Positions 24,228 to 33,630 of a stretch of 58,385 bases of DNA are shown piece after piece (within the stretch, counting starts at the first letter, position 1; each line of letters opens with the position of its first letter). The notes beneath the pieces were generated by a model. That model did not search any database, was not told the origin of the DNA, and saw only the letters and a list, made by a program, of their open reading frames with translations. A program made the translations under genes and the position numbers. The stretch comes from Methylococcaceae bacterium (GTDB lineage: Bacteria; Pseudomonadota; Gammaproteobacteria; Methylococcales; Methylomonadaceae). Where the stretch lies: contig JAKIUK010000019.1 of NCBI GenBank assembly GCA_021647585.1, positions 1-58,385 of the forward strand, given 5' to 3'.

Positions 24228-24592
24228 ATATAAAGCTCCTGGTTAAGATAGGATGTATATTTAGATGGGGTGGCCGAGAATGGAAACTTAGCGATGGAAC
24301 GTCTTTATTAGTTGGGATTTTTTCAATCAATTGAGACAATAGATACACAAGTACTAAATTGATCGGAAAATATGGCTTAAAAAGTTCTTCCTCAATAGGT
24401 TTTATATTTTCGGTCAGCCTCCTTGATACATCAATTATTATAATTATGTGACCAATATACCATTTCAATTAACGTTTGTTGAGCTGTTTTGTCTAGGTTT
24501 CTTAACAATAGATCATGTTTTTGCTAAGAATGGGCGGAATAAAATTCATTTTTTGATCTGTTTGATAGGAGCATAGAACGTTTTGTGAAGGT
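24228..24592. other. Gap between hisC and petA
   Basis: This 365-bp space should hold the petABC promoter and the end of the hisC transcript. Apart from the petA ribosome site near 24235 I see no clear promoter, hairpin or gene. An 83-codon minus-strand frame (24217-24468) overlaps petA and has no family features. Confidence 0.5.
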
Positions 24593-25681
24593 CTATGGCA
24601 GTGAATTGATGATTTCTGATAAGGAATCTATAAATGCTTTATTTTCATCAGGTTTTCCGATAGTTACTCGTAGACAATCTGTTAACAGTCCATTTTGAGG
24701 TGATAGGTTTTTGATCAAAACCCCACGTTTTTTTAAACCTTCAAAAATAGTAGTTGCCTGGTTTTTTCGGGTTTTAAATAAAATAAAATTAGCTGCACTA
24801 GAGTAAGCAGAAATACCTAGCAATTGATTAAGTTGATTTAAAACCAAGGTCCTGTCGTTACAAATTTGTAGAGTTTGTTGTTCAAACAAATCCTGATTAT
24901 TAAGTGCAAATTCAGCGGTTATTTGAGTCAGGCTGTTGATATTGTATGGCAAACGAATTTTATTTAGTTGTTCAATAATTTTTTTATTACCTGCAATAAA
25001 GCCTAAGCGCAGACCTGCCAGCCCTAGTTTAGAAACGGTGCGCATGACAAGTAAGTTGGGATAATTCGGTAGTTTTTTGATAAAACTGGCTTCTGCAAAG
25101 GGTGCATAAGCTTCATCTACAATAACAAGACCAGCAGTAGTTTCAATAATTTGCCTGATATCATTTTCATTAAATAAATTACCCGTTGGATTGTTTGGAT
25201 AAGCCAGGAATATAACAGATGGCTGATGTTGATTAATACTATCCAACATGGCCGGAAGGTCCAGGTTAAAGCTGTCTGGTAGTAATGAAATACTTTGATA
25301 ACTCAGTCCCAGGCTTAAAGCAACTTGTTGGTACATAACAAAGCCTGGACTAGGGGCTAGAACATGGGAGCCAGAAGGTAAAGCCATTAACAACAGTTGA
25401 ATTATTTCATCAGAACCGTTACCCAACAAAATTTCACATTGACCTGGGATGCTATTTGTCTTTTTTATGGTTGCTGCGAGTTGTCTGGCTTCAGGGTCCG
25501 GGTAACGATTGATAGGGCAATTTCTTATTGTGCTAAGCCATTGGTCTTTTATGTTTTCTGGCCAAGTATATGGATTTTCCATAGCATCCAGCTTTATAAG
25601 GTTTTTTGCCTCTGCAACCTTGTAGGCAGACATGTTTAATATTTCTTTGCGGAATATAGAGGATAAAAGATTTTGTGTCAT
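24593..25681 (-). CDS. hisC: Histidinol-phosphate aminotransferase
   Basis: HisC transfers an amino group from glutamate to imidazole acetol-phosphate in histidine synthesis. This fold-type I PLP enzyme of 362 residues shows YPNNPTGN at 161-168, the PLP-contacting aspartate in VIVDEAYAPF at about 189, the lysine K218 in RTVSKLGLAGLRLG, and LNGNGSDE-type sequence as LGNGSDEII at 86-94. The ATG at residue 17 (MSAYKVAEAKN) could be the true start. It follows hisD with a 192-bp gap, the only sizeable break in the murA-his run; that gap shows no gene. Confidence 0.94.
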   Translation of the reverse strand: MTQNLLSSIFRKEILNMSAYKVAEAKNLIKLDAMENPYTWPENIKDQWLSTIRNCPINRYPDPEARQLAATIKKTNSIPGQCEILLGNGSDEIIQLLLMALPSGSHVLAPSPGFVMYQQVALSLGLSYQSISLLPDSFNLDLPAMLDSINQHQPSVIFLAYPNNPTGNLFNENDIRQIIETTAGLVIVDEAYAPFAEASFIKKLPNYPNLLVMRTVSKLGLAGLRLGFIAGNKKIIEQLNKIRLPYNINSLTQITAEFALNNQDLFEQQTLQICNDRTLVLNQLNQLLGISAYSSAANFILFKTRKNQATTIFEGLKKRGVLIKNLSPQNGLLTDCLRVTIGKPDENKAFIDSLSEIINSLP

Positions 25682-25873
25682 ATGATTGTGGAGTAGGAGC
25701 TATTCTAAAAGTACCTAAAGCGTAGTGGTGAATTGTAATTATTGACCAGGAAAAAAAGCAGATTAAGCAGAAAATAGTTTTATCACCTGGTGTTAATTTG
25801 AGGTAAAATTATTGCTACTGTTCATAATGCGAATGCGTAGGAATACGAACTGCTTTTTTTATCTACTTACAGC

Positions 25874-27178
25874 TCATTTTATTCTGTATTCTGCAGAACG
25901 AGCGTGTGCAGTAAGACTTTCACCTCGAGCTAACACCGAGGCTATTTTTCCTAAGGTATTAGCCCCAGACTCGGAGCAGTTAATTATACTGGAACGTTTT
26001 TGAAAATCATAAACACCCAGAGGTGAAGAATAACGAGACGTGCTTGATGTTGGCAGTACATGGTTTGGTCCGGCACAATAATCGCCCAGCGCTTCTGCAG
26101 TATATCGCCCCATAAAGATAGCGCCAGCATTACGAATATGCTGGTTTAATGTTTCTGGGTCTGCAACGGAGAGTTCCAAATGTTCAGGTGCAATAAAATT
26201 AGCAACTTCGGCTGCTTGAGTGAGGGTGTCAACTTTTATTAAAGCACCTCGGGTTGTTAGGGAAACTTCAATAATATCTTTACGTTCCATCTCGGGTAGT
26301 AATTTGTTAATACTTTGTTCAACTTGAGCTAGATAATCTGCATCGTCTGAAATTAATATAGCTTGGGCGTTTTCATCATGCTCGGCCTGCGAAAAAAGGT
26401 CCATTGCAATCCAGTCCGGATTGGTTTTTCCATCGCAGATAATCAGGATTTCTGAAGGTCCGGCAATCATATCAATACCCACCTGGCCAAAAACCATTTT
26501 TTTTGCGGTTGCAACATAGATGTTGCCTGGGCCTACAATTTTATCAACAGCAGGAATCGTTTTTGTGCCATAAGCAAGCGCGGCAACTGCTTGCGCACCA
26601 CCTATAGTAAAAACTCTGTCAACACCTGCTATGTAGGCTGCTGCCAATACAAGCTGGTTTTTCTCTCCTTGCGGCGTTGGTACAACCATAATCAATTCCC
26701 CCACACCCGCAACTTTTGCTGGAATGGCGTTCATAAGAACTGAAGAGGGATAAGCCGCTTTTCCGCCAGGAACGTATAATCCTGCTTTATCCAAAGCTGT
26801 TATTTTTTGTCCTAGTACAGTACCATCATCCTCTGTATATTGCCATGAGTGCATTTTTTGTTCTTCAGCATAGGCTCGTATGCGATTAGCTGCAGTTTGC
26901 AATGCATCGGCTTTTTCTGCAGAAAGATTATCCCAGGCTTGTTTTAATGTGTCTGAAGAAAGCTCAATTTCCTCAGCTTTCTTGAAATGGGTCTGGTCAA
27001 ATTGATTAGTATAAGCCAGTACTGCCTTATCACCTTCATTTTTAACCTTAGAAATTATATCGAGAACTTGCTGATGAACATCCATGTTATCACCTTCATC
27101 CCAGGCTAATCGGGTTTTAAGTTGGTCTTTGAAATTTTTATCAGAGCTGTCAAGTCGGGTGATTTTTAAAGCTGTCAT
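25874..27178 (-). CDS. hisD: Histidinol dehydrogenase
   Basis: HisD makes histidine from histidinol in two NAD-dependent steps. Length 434 equals the E. coli enzyme. Clear family stretches are YVPGGKAAYPSSVLMNAIPAKVAG, GPGNIYVATAK, DMIAGPSEILIICD, and QAEHDENAQAILIS with zinc-site Gln/His; HLELSVADP and DYCAGPNHVLPTS carry the other ligands. It lies 7 bp after hisG on the same strand. Confidence 0.97.
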   Translation of the reverse strand: MTALKITRLDSSDKNFKDQLKTRLAWDEGDNMDVHQQVLDIISKVKNEGDKAVLAYTNQFDQTHFKKAEEIELSSDTLKQAWDNLSAEKADALQTAANRIRAYAEEQKMHSWQYTEDDGTVLGQKITALDKAGLYVPGGKAAYPSSVLMNAIPAKVAGVGELIMVVPTPQGEKNQLVLAAAYIAGVDRVFTIGGAQAVAALAYGTKTIPAVDKIVGPGNIYVATAKKMVFGQVGIDMIAGPSEILIICDGKTNPDWIAMDLFSQAEHDENAQAILISDDADYLAQVEQSINKLLPEMERKDIIEVSLTTRGALIKVDTLTQAAEVANFIAPEHLELSVADPETLNQHIRNAGAIFMGRYTAEALGDYCAGPNHVLPTSSTSRYSSPLGVYDFQKRSSIINCSESGANTLGKIASVLARGESLTAHARSAEYRIK

Positions 27179-27185
27179 AAGTGAG

Positions 27186-27815
27186 TTATTGGCGTTTAGC
27201 TAAAGTTTTTTCGAATTGATCTAATAGTGCCTGGATAACCAGATGTTTCATTTTCATAGATGCCTTATTGACTACAAGGCGTGAGCTGATATGAGTAATT
27301 AACTCTCTAGGTTCAAGTCCATTGGCTTTAAGAGTATTTCCAGTATCAACTACATCAACAATGCAATCTGCTAATCCAACCAAAGGTGCTAATTCCATGG
27401 CACCATAAAGCTTGATAATTTCGGCTTGTACTCCTATGTCGGCAAAATAGCGCTGCGCAGTTTTTACATATTTAGTTGCAACTCTGATTCTGCCAGTAAT
27501 TTCAGGGGCATTAACGGGAGTAGCAGTCATTAATCTGCATTTTGCAATGCCTAAATCCAGTGGTTCATATAAGCTTTCGGCGCCATGTTCTAATAAAACA
27601 TCTTTTCCGGCAATACCCATGTCTGCGGCACCGTATTCAACAAAAGTTGGTACGTCCGTCGCTCTTATGATGACAAGTTGAACGTCATCTTTAGTGGTGC
27701 GTAGAATAAGTTTTCGGCTTGTTTTAGGGTTGTCGATTGGAACAATGCCTGCTTCTTCTAATAAAGGAAGTGCATCGTCATAGATTCGGCCTTTTGATAC
27801 TGCAATGGTTAACAT
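27186..27815 (-). CDS. hisG: ATP phosphoribosyltransferase, short (HisG-S) form
   Basis: HisG catalyses the first step of histidine synthesis, joining ATP and PRPP. At 209 residues it is the short form without the C-terminal regulatory domain (E. coli has 299), so it should need a separate HisZ subunit; no hisZ is in this window. Family parts seen: LTIAVSKGRIYDDALPLLEEAG at the start and CIVDVVDTGNTLKANGL, the PRPP-binding motif. It lies between murA and hisD. Confidence 0.95.
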   Translation of the reverse strand: MLTIAVSKGRIYDDALPLLEEAGIVPIDNPKTSRKLILRTTKDDVQLVIIRATDVPTFVEYGAADMGIAGKDVLLEHGAESLYEPLDLGIAKCRLMTATPVNAPEITGRIRVATKYVKTAQRYFADIGVQAEIIKLYGAMELAPLVGLADCIVDVVDTGNTLKANGLEPRELITHISSRLVVNKASMKMKHLVIQALLDQFEKTLAKRQ

Positions 27816-27824
27816 AGTATGTGT

Positions 27825-29090
27825 CTACTTTGGAATACGTCTAATAGTTGCGCCCAGTTGCGCGAGTTTCTCTTCAATGTGATCATAACCTCGATCAATA
27901 TGATAAATACGGTCAACCAGAGTGTCTCCAGTTGCAACCAGCCCGGCTAGAACCAGACTAGCTGATGCGCGAAGATCCGTTGCCATCACTGGAGCGCCTG
28001 TTAACCCCTCAGAGCCTTTACATATTGCAGTATTTGATTCCAGTTGAATGTCTGCTCCCATACGTTGCATTTCCTGAACATGCATAAAGCGGTTTTCAAA
28101 AACAGTTTCAGTGATAATTCCCACACCTTCTGCAACTGAATTCATTGCCGTAAATTGAGCTTGCATATCAGTAGGGAATGCAGGGTAAGGGGCGGTACGA
28201 ATATTGACAGCTTTAGGCTGTTTGCCATGCATGTCTAGTTGAATCCAGTCTTTGCCGGTGGTTATGTCAGCGCCGGCTTCTTTTAGCTTGTCTAAAACAG
28301 CATCAAGAATATCAGGGCGGGTGTCTTTTAGTTTGACTTTTCCGCGAGTAATGGCTGCCGCAACTAAGTATGTACCCGTTTCAATGCGGTCTGGAAGTAT
28401 GTCGTAATGGATATCTTTGGCAGCCAATTTCTCAACCCCTTCAATAGTCAGAATATCAGTATCGATACCGCTGATTTTTGCACCCATTTCGTTTAGGAAA
28501 TGGGCTAAATCTGATACTTCAGGTTCTTTTGCTGCATTTTCTATAATGGTAGTGCCTTCTGCTAATGTAGCTGCCATTAATAAGTTTTCCGTCCCTGTTA
28601 CGGTTACTTTATCCAACACTAGTCTGCAACCTTGTAATCGGCGGGTCTTGGCATGAATGTAACCGGCTTCAACTCGAATGTCTGCTCCCATCTTTATCAA
28701 AGAATCAAGATGGATATCTACAGGACGTGTACCAATTGCACAACCTCCGGGTAAGGAAACGTGAGCTTCACCAAAACGAGCCAATAGAGGGCCGAGAACT
28801 AAAATGGAAGCACGCATGGTTTTAACCAAGTCATAAGGTGCTTCATATTTGGTAATGGTGCTGGAGACTACTTCGATGTTCATTTTTTCATCGATAGTAA
28901 GTTGAATACCCATTTGTCCCAATAGTTGCATAGTGGTGGTAATGTCATGCAAATGGGGAATGTTGCCTATAGAGACAGGTTGTTCACAGAGAAGTGTGGC
29001 TGCCATAATAGGAAGGGCTGCATTTTTTGCTCCAGAGATTCTAAGTTCTCCAGAAAGTTGCGTGCCACCAGTAATAATCAGTTTATCCAT
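27825..29090 (-). CDS. murA: UDP-N-acetylglucosamine 1-carboxyvinyltransferase
   Basis: MurA adds enolpyruvate to UDP-GlcNAc, the first committed step of peptidoglycan synthesis. The 421-residue enzyme has K22-N23 in SGAKNAALP and the PEP-binding, fosfomycin-target cysteine C117 in PGGCAIGTRPVD. The catalytic aspartate lies in FPTDMQAQF. murA sits between the mla genes and hisG, an order common in Proteobacteria. Confidence 0.97.
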   Translation of the reverse strand: MDKLIITGGTQLSGELRISGAKNAALPIMAATLLCEQPVSIGNIPHLHDITTTMQLLGQMGIQLTIDEKMNIEVVSSTITKYEAPYDLVKTMRASILVLGPLLARFGEAHVSLPGGCAIGTRPVDIHLDSLIKMGADIRVEAGYIHAKTRRLQGCRLVLDKVTVTGTENLLMAATLAEGTTIIENAAKEPEVSDLAHFLNEMGAKISGIDTDILTIEGVEKLAAKDIHYDILPDRIETGTYLVAAAITRGKVKLKDTRPDILDAVLDKLKEAGADITTGKDWIQLDMHGKQPKAVNIRTAPYPAFPTDMQAQFTAMNSVAEGVGIITETVFENRFMHVQEMQRMGADIQLESNTAICKGSEGLTGAPVMATDLRASASLVLAGLVATGDTLVDRIYHIDRGYDHIEEKLAQLGATIRRIPK

Positions 29091-29125
29091 AGGGGGGTTG
29101 GTTTAACCTTAAATTGGGTCCTGGT

Positions 29126-29428
29126 TTAGGAATGGTTCAAATCAGTTATATCAATGTTACTCAATTTGGCGAGAGTTAATAACTGTTGAGGAATATTTTT
29201 GAATAACAATGTCGTGCCGCATAGTTTACTCTGTTTTATCCATTCAATCAGCAGTGCTAATCCTGCACTGTCAGCCGCTGACACTTTTGCTAAATCAAGG
29301 CATAATTTTTTGCTGGAATTTAAAAAATCAAATGATTTTATATTGTTTTTGTCAAGACTAAAAAAAGTGAGTTCACCTTCAATATGGTAATATTCATTGG
29401 ATTGTTTAATAACTTTAAATGTTGGCAT
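29126..29428 (-). CDS. mlaB: STAS-domain protein, MlaB-like
   Basis: MlaB is the small cytoplasmic STAS subunit of the MlaFEDB complex, which moves phospholipids between the membranes. The 100-residue protein has the STAS layout, with the conserved serine region VSAADSAGLALLIEW at about 49-63, where MlaB contacts MlaF. Its start overlaps the mlaD stop by one base. mlaC, which usually lies between mlaD and mlaB, is absent here. Confidence 0.85.
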   Translation of the reverse strand: MPTFKVIKQSNEYYHIEGELTFFSLDKNNIKSFDFLNSSKKLCLDLAKVSAADSAGLALLIEWIKQSKLCGTTLLFKNIPQQLLTLAKLSNIDITDLNHS

Positions 29429-29889
29429 TAATCTTTTGCCGTTTCTTTAAATAAAAATTGACCAATAACTTCTTCCAGCACAATTGCGGATTGCGTGATG
29501 TCAATAACGCCGTTGGGTTCCAGAAACTCTTCAGATCCGCCTGGCTCGAGGCTGACATACTGTTCGCCCAATAAACCGGCGGTAAAAATACTGGCTGAAG
29601 TGTCATCAGGTAGCTGGTACTGAGATTCAATATGCATCTCTACAATGGATTCAAAACTGCTTGTATCAATAGAAATGTTGGCAACTCTGCCAATACGAAC
29701 ACCTGCAAGAGAAACAGGTGATTTAATTTTAAGACCACCAGAATTCTCAAAACGAGCAGTTATAGTATAAACATTTTCTTTAGATAGAGGGTTTAGATTG
29801 CTTATTTGCATGGCCATAAAGAAAAGTGCAGCAATGCCAAAGGCAACAAAAAGCCCAACAAGAATGTCCTGTGTTTTAGTATTCTGCAT
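29428..29889 (-). CDS. mlaD: Phospholipid ABC transport substrate-binding (MCE) protein MlaD
   Basis: MlaD forms a membrane-anchored MCE hexamer that passes lipid to MlaE. The 153-residue protein has one N-terminal membrane helix (ILVGLFVAFGIAALFFMAM), then a single MCE domain (YTITARFENSGGLKIKSPVSLAGVRIGRV), and GLLGEQYVSLEPGG near the pore loop. E. coli MlaD is 183 residues, so the C-terminal tail is short here. It is 1 bp after mlaE. Confidence 0.93.
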   Translation of the reverse strand: MQNTKTQDILVGLFVAFGIAALFFMAMQISNLNPLSKENVYTITARFENSGGLKIKSPVSLAGVRIGRVANISIDTSSFESIVEMHIESQYQLPDDTSASIFTAGLLGEQYVSLEPGGSEEFLEPNGVIDITQSAIVLEEVIGQFLFKETAKD

Positions 29890-29890
29890 G

Positions 29891-30673
29891 TTAAATATCT
29901 CCGAACATCAGTGCGGTCAGAATGAAGTCCAGACCAAGGATAGCAAAAGCGGAATTGACGACGGTACGCGTAGTTGCACGACTTACGCCTTCGGAAGTCG
30001 GCATTGCATCATAGCCCTCAAACAATGCAATCCATGAAACTACAAAACCAAAAACGATGCTTTTAATTATACCGTTAATAATATCGTCTTGAAAATCCAG
30101 GTTGGCTTGCATTTGAGACCAGTACGCACCATCATCAACACCCAACATGCTGACACCCACCATATGACCTCCTAAAACGCCGATGGAACTGAATAAAGCG
30201 GCAAGCAGAGGCATAGCAATAACGCCAGCCAGAAAACGGGGGGCAATGATGCGTTTGATTGGATCAATTGCCATCATTTCCATGCCTGATAACTGTTCTG
30301 TTGCTTTCATTAGCCCAATTTCTGCAGTTAAGGCTGATCCCGCACGTCCCGCAAAAAGTAATGCAGAAACTACTGGGCCAAGCTCCCTAACTAAAGAAGC
30401 TGCAACCATAACGCCCAATGCTTCTTCTGCGCCAAAGTCAGATAAAATATTAAAGCCTTGTAAGCCAAGTACCATACCAACAAATAACCCGGATATAGTA
30501 ATGATTAAAAAAGATAAAACACCTATAGAATAGAGTTGCTTGAATAGCAATGCTGGGCGAGGTATGACTGATAGGATACCCGTTAATGTTTGTATCAGGA
30601 AAACAGAACTTCTTCCCAGTTTTGCAAAACTGGATAAGGTGATGTTTCCTAAACTTTGAAAAAAATGAATCAT
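29891..30673 (-). CDS. mlaE: Phospholipid ABC transporter permease MlaE
   Basis: MlaE is the inner-membrane permease of the MlaFEDB complex. I take the ATG at 30673 because it gives 260 residues, the E. coli length, starting MIHFFQSLGNITLSSFAKLG; the frame is open 81 bases further upstream, but that part overlaps mlaF. Five to six membrane segments and the characteristic GLFVGMVLGLQGF and RELGPVVSALLFAGRAGSALTAE stretches are clear. The start has no strong ribosome site, so it may be coupled to mlaF translation. Confidence 0.93.
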   Translation of the reverse strand: MIHFFQSLGNITLSSFAKLGRSSVFLIQTLTGILSVIPRPALLFKQLYSIGVLSFLIITISGLFVGMVLGLQGFNILSDFGAEEALGVMVAASLVRELGPVVSALLFAGRAGSALTAEIGLMKATEQLSGMEMMAIDPIKRIIAPRFLAGVIAMPLLAALFSSIGVLGGHMVGVSMLGVDDGAYWSQMQANLDFQDDIINGIIKSIVFGFVVSWIALFEGYDAMPTSEGVSRATTRTVVNSAFAILGLDFILTALMFGDI

Positions 30674-30686
30674 TGAGTCAATAATT

Positions 30687-31502
30687 TTAAATATTAAGTA
30701 GATCTTTATGATAATCGCTAGCAGGGTAGTGGAAATGAACGGGGCCATCAGCATCGCCTTTCATAAACTGTTGTACCCATTCAGATTGCAGATTTTTAAT
30801 TTGTTCGGGAGTGCCCTTTCCTATAATTTTTCCATCAGATAAAAAGTAAATGTAATCTGCGATACTCGCCGTTTCTTTTACATCGTGAGAGACAATAATA
30901 CTGGTCAGGCCCAGGGCATTGTTGAAGGCCTTAATCAGTTTAACCAAGGTGCCTAAAGAAATGGGGTCTTGTCCAGTGAATGGTTCGTCATACATGATCA
31001 TCATGGGGTCAAGCACAATGGCTCTGGCGAGCGCAACTCTTCTGGCCATGCCTCCAGATAATTCATTTGGCATCAGAGTTCTGGCTCCCCGCAAACCTAC
31101 AGCATGTAATTTCATTAACACCAGTGTCCTTATCATGGGTTCACTCAGGGCGGTGTGTTCTCTTAAAGGGAGTGCAATATTATCGTATATATTTAGGTCA
31201 GTCAGTAAAGCACCGCTTTGGAATAACATACCCATGCGTTTTCTGAGAGTGTATAAATCAGATCGCTTTAGTTGATGTACATTTTGACCGTCAACAAATA
31301 TTTTTCCTCGGTCTGGGTACAACTGTCCGCCAATCAGTTTTAATAATGTTGTTTTTCCTGTGCCACTAGGTCCCATGATGGCCGTAATCTTTCCGCGTTG
31401 AATAGTTAAAGAAATATCATTGAATATTTTTCTGTCGCCACGGGAAAAGCTCAGGTTTTGTATGGAAACCAGTTCGGTATTGGAATTTACGCCATTATCC
31501 AT
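30687..31502 (-). CDS. mlaF: Phospholipid ABC transporter ATPase MlaF
   Basis: MlaF is the ATPase driving lipid transport. The 271-residue protein has Walker A GPSGTGKTT near 44-52, the signature LSGGMARRVALARAI near 147-161, and Walker B MIMYDEPFTGQDP near 167-179. It is first of mlaFEDB and divergent from the calcium/sodium antiporter gene (yrbG), the same head-to-head neighbourhood known in E. coli, where yrbG lies next to mla. Confidence 0.95.
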   Translation of the reverse strand: MDNGVNSNTELVSIQNLSFSRGDRKIFNDISLTIQRGKITAIMGPSGTGKTTLLKLIGGQLYPDRGKIFVDGQNVHQLKRSDLYTLRKRMGMLFQSGALLTDLNIYDNIALPLREHTALSEPMIRTLVLMKLHAVGLRGARTLMPNELSGGMARRVALARAIVLDPMMIMYDEPFTGQDPISLGTLVKLIKAFNNALGLTSIIVSHDVKETASIADYIYFLSDGKIIGKGTPEQIKNLQSEWVQQFMKGDADGPVHFHYPASDYHKDLLNI

Positions 31503-31663
31503 TGTTTTTAAATTTTATGACAAAATAACGGAGTATTCTCTCTGACATAGATAGCCAAAGTCAAACTATTGCCCATAAAATTACAGGAATAAAAGGCCTT
31601 TGGTGGAATTACAGTAAAAATGCCATAATATGCAGATTCAAACACTATACTAATAATTATTAT

Positions 31664-32638
31664 ATGCTGCTTAATTTTGTTGCCTTGGTCTTCGGATTAA
31701 TTGTGCTAGTTATTTCGGCCGATAAATTTGTTGTCGGAACAGTATCTATTGCAAAGAAATTTGGTATTTCACCCTTGTTAATAGGTTTAACTATCGTTGG
31801 GTTGGGTACCTCTGCGCCGGAAATATTGGTTTCAGCAATTGCTTCATTTCAAGGAAACACAGGATTGGCAGTAGGTAATGCACTGGGTTCTAATGTTGCT
31901 AATATAGGATTGATCTTAGGGGTTACGGCACTTATTTCTCCATTAGCATTTAAGTCTGCTCTACTCAAGCGAGAGCTACCTATCTTAATGCTTATCAGTT
32001 TGATTTGTTTCTTCATGGCATTTGATGGGTTGAGTTTTATTGATGGTATTTTAATGCTGCTTATGTTGTTTTCATTTTTGATATGGCTAATTCGAACGGC
32101 AAAAAGAGAGCAGCATAAAAAAGCAATGGATGATCCATTAGAGCAGGAATTACTCGATGAAATGCCTAAAGATGTGTCAGAAAAAAAGGCCTGGTTGTTC
32201 TTTGTTGTTGGTTTGGTTGGTTTGTTACTTAGTTCCAGACTATTAGTCTGGGCAGCTGTTAATATTGCTGAATCTTTCGGTGTCAGTGATTTAGTTATTG
32301 GTTTAACCATAGTGGCTTTGGGTACCAGTTTGCCAGAATTAGCTGCTTCTATCAGTAGTGTATTAAAGAAGGAGGATGATTTAGCTGTTGGCAATGTGAT
32401 TGGCTCCAATATATATAATTTATTAGCAGTCTATTCATTGCCAGGACTTATTGCACCAGGACCGGTTGCAGAGACCGTTATTACACGTGATTTTCCCGTT
32501 TTACTGGGATTTACGGGGGTTCTATTTATTTTGGGATATGGTCTAAGCAAATCGGGTTTGATTAATCGTTGGGAAGGGGCTGGGTTACTTTTGGCCTATT
32601 GTGGTTATCAATGGGTTATCTATCAGAGTGTTGTTTAA
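31664..32638 (+). CDS. yrbG: Calcium/sodium antiporter, YrbG type
   Basis: An inner-membrane cation exchanger of 324 residues with about ten membrane segments. The two inverted alpha repeats are visible: IVGLGTSAPEILVSAIASFQGNTGLAVGNALGSNVANIGLILG near 45-87, and IVALGTSLPELAASISSVLKKEDDLAVGNVIGSNIYNLL near 221-259; these form the ion-binding centre. It opens the run leading to kdsD and the lpt genes; only two bases separate its stop from kdsD. Confidence 0.92.
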   Translation: MLLNFVALVFGLIVLVISADKFVVGTVSIAKKFGISPLLIGLTIVGLGTSAPEILVSAIASFQGNTGLAVGNALGSNVANIGLILGVTALISPLAFKSALLKRELPILMLISLICFFMAFDGLSFIDGILMLLMLFSFLIWLIRTAKREQHKKAMDDPLEQELLDEMPKDVSEKKAWLFFVVGLVGLLLSSRLLVWAAVNIAESFGVSDLVIGLTIVALGTSLPELAASISSVLKKEDDLAVGNVIGSNIYNLLAVYSLPGLIAPGPVAETVITRDFPVLLGFTGVLFILGYGLSKSGLINRWEGAGLLLAYCGYQWVIYQSVV

Positions 32639-32640
32639 GC

Positions 32641-33618
32641 ATGACGGTACATGATCAGAATTTAAAAGCCTTGGGTTTGGCAGTGATACGAGCTGAAGCG
32701 CAAGCTGTTTTAGATTTGGAAAAGAAGATTAATAATGAATTTGTATTGGCCTGTCACTTAATGCTTAATTGTAAAGGTCGGGTTGTTGTTACCGGCATGG
32801 GAAAGTCGGGACATATCGCGGGTAAAATCGCAGCCACTTTGGCGAGTACCGGAACCCCCGCTTTTTTTGTTCACCCAGGGGAGGCGAGTCATGGTGATTT
32901 AGGTATGATTACCCAGCAAGATGTAGTGCTGGCACTCTCTAATTCGGGGGAAACTGGTGAAGTATTAACTATTTTACCTATTATTAAGCGGATTGATGTT
33001 CCATTTATAGCGATGACAGGAAATTCTAAATCATCATTAGCAAAATTTGCTACCGTACATATTGATGTTGCGGTAAAGCAAGAAGCTTGTCCCTTAGGGC
33101 TAGCGCCAACCTCAAGTACTACTGCTGCTTTGGTAATGGGTGATGCCTTGGCCGTTTCTTTGTTGGAAACAAGAGGCTTTACACGGGATGATTTTGCCTT
33201 ATCTCATCCTGGAGGTAGCTTGGGTAAACGATTACTGTTGATGGTTAAGGATATTATGCATTCAGGTAGGGAAGTGCCTTCAGTATTAGAGACTGCATTG
33301 GTCAGTGATGCATTGTTGGAAATGACTGAAAAAAAGTTGGGAATGACTGCTGTTATTGATCCGCTTAATCAAGTTGTTGGTGTTTTTACTGATGGCGATT
33401 TACGACGTATGTTGGAAAAGAATCTTGAAATTCATAGCACCAAAATATCCACAGTAATGACGCCTTCATGTTCAGTTATTGGCGCTGATATTTTGGCTGC
33501 TGAAGCGATGAAAGTCATGCAGCAAAAAAAGATTAATGCGTTATTGATTATTGATGAACATAATAAATTATCAGGTGCTTTGAATATGCATGATTTGGTA
33601 CGTGCGGGAATAGTTTAA
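32641..33618 (+). CDS. kdsD: Arabinose-5-phosphate isomerase
   Basis: KdsD interconverts ribulose-5-phosphate and arabinose-5-phosphate, the first step of Kdo synthesis for lipopolysaccharide. I use the ATG at 32641 (MTVHDQNLKALG), 2 bp after yrbG; the open frame extends upstream only into yrbG. The 325-residue product has an N-terminal SIS domain (VVTGMGKSGHIAGKIAATLASTGTPAFFVHPGEASHGDLG) and two C-terminal CBS repeats from about 205 on. Confidence 0.95.
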   Translation: MTVHDQNLKALGLAVIRAEAQAVLDLEKKINNEFVLACHLMLNCKGRVVVTGMGKSGHIAGKIAATLASTGTPAFFVHPGEASHGDLGMITQQDVVLALSNSGETGEVLTILPIIKRIDVPFIAMTGNSKSSLAKFATVHIDVAVKQEACPLGLAPTSSTTAALVMGDALAVSLLETRGFTRDDFALSHPGGSLGKRLLLMVKDIMHSGREVPSVLETALVSDALLEMTEKKLGMTAVIDPLNQVVGVFTDGDLRRMLEKNLEIHSTKISTVMTPSCSVIGADILAAEAMKVMQQKKINALLIIDEHNKLSGALNMHDLVRAGIV

Positions 33619-33630
33619 AAAAGACGAATA

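Noticed and set aside
24217..24468. Minus-strand open frame upstream of petA
   Set aside because: It overlaps petA, lacks any family feature, and covers the likely promoter region.
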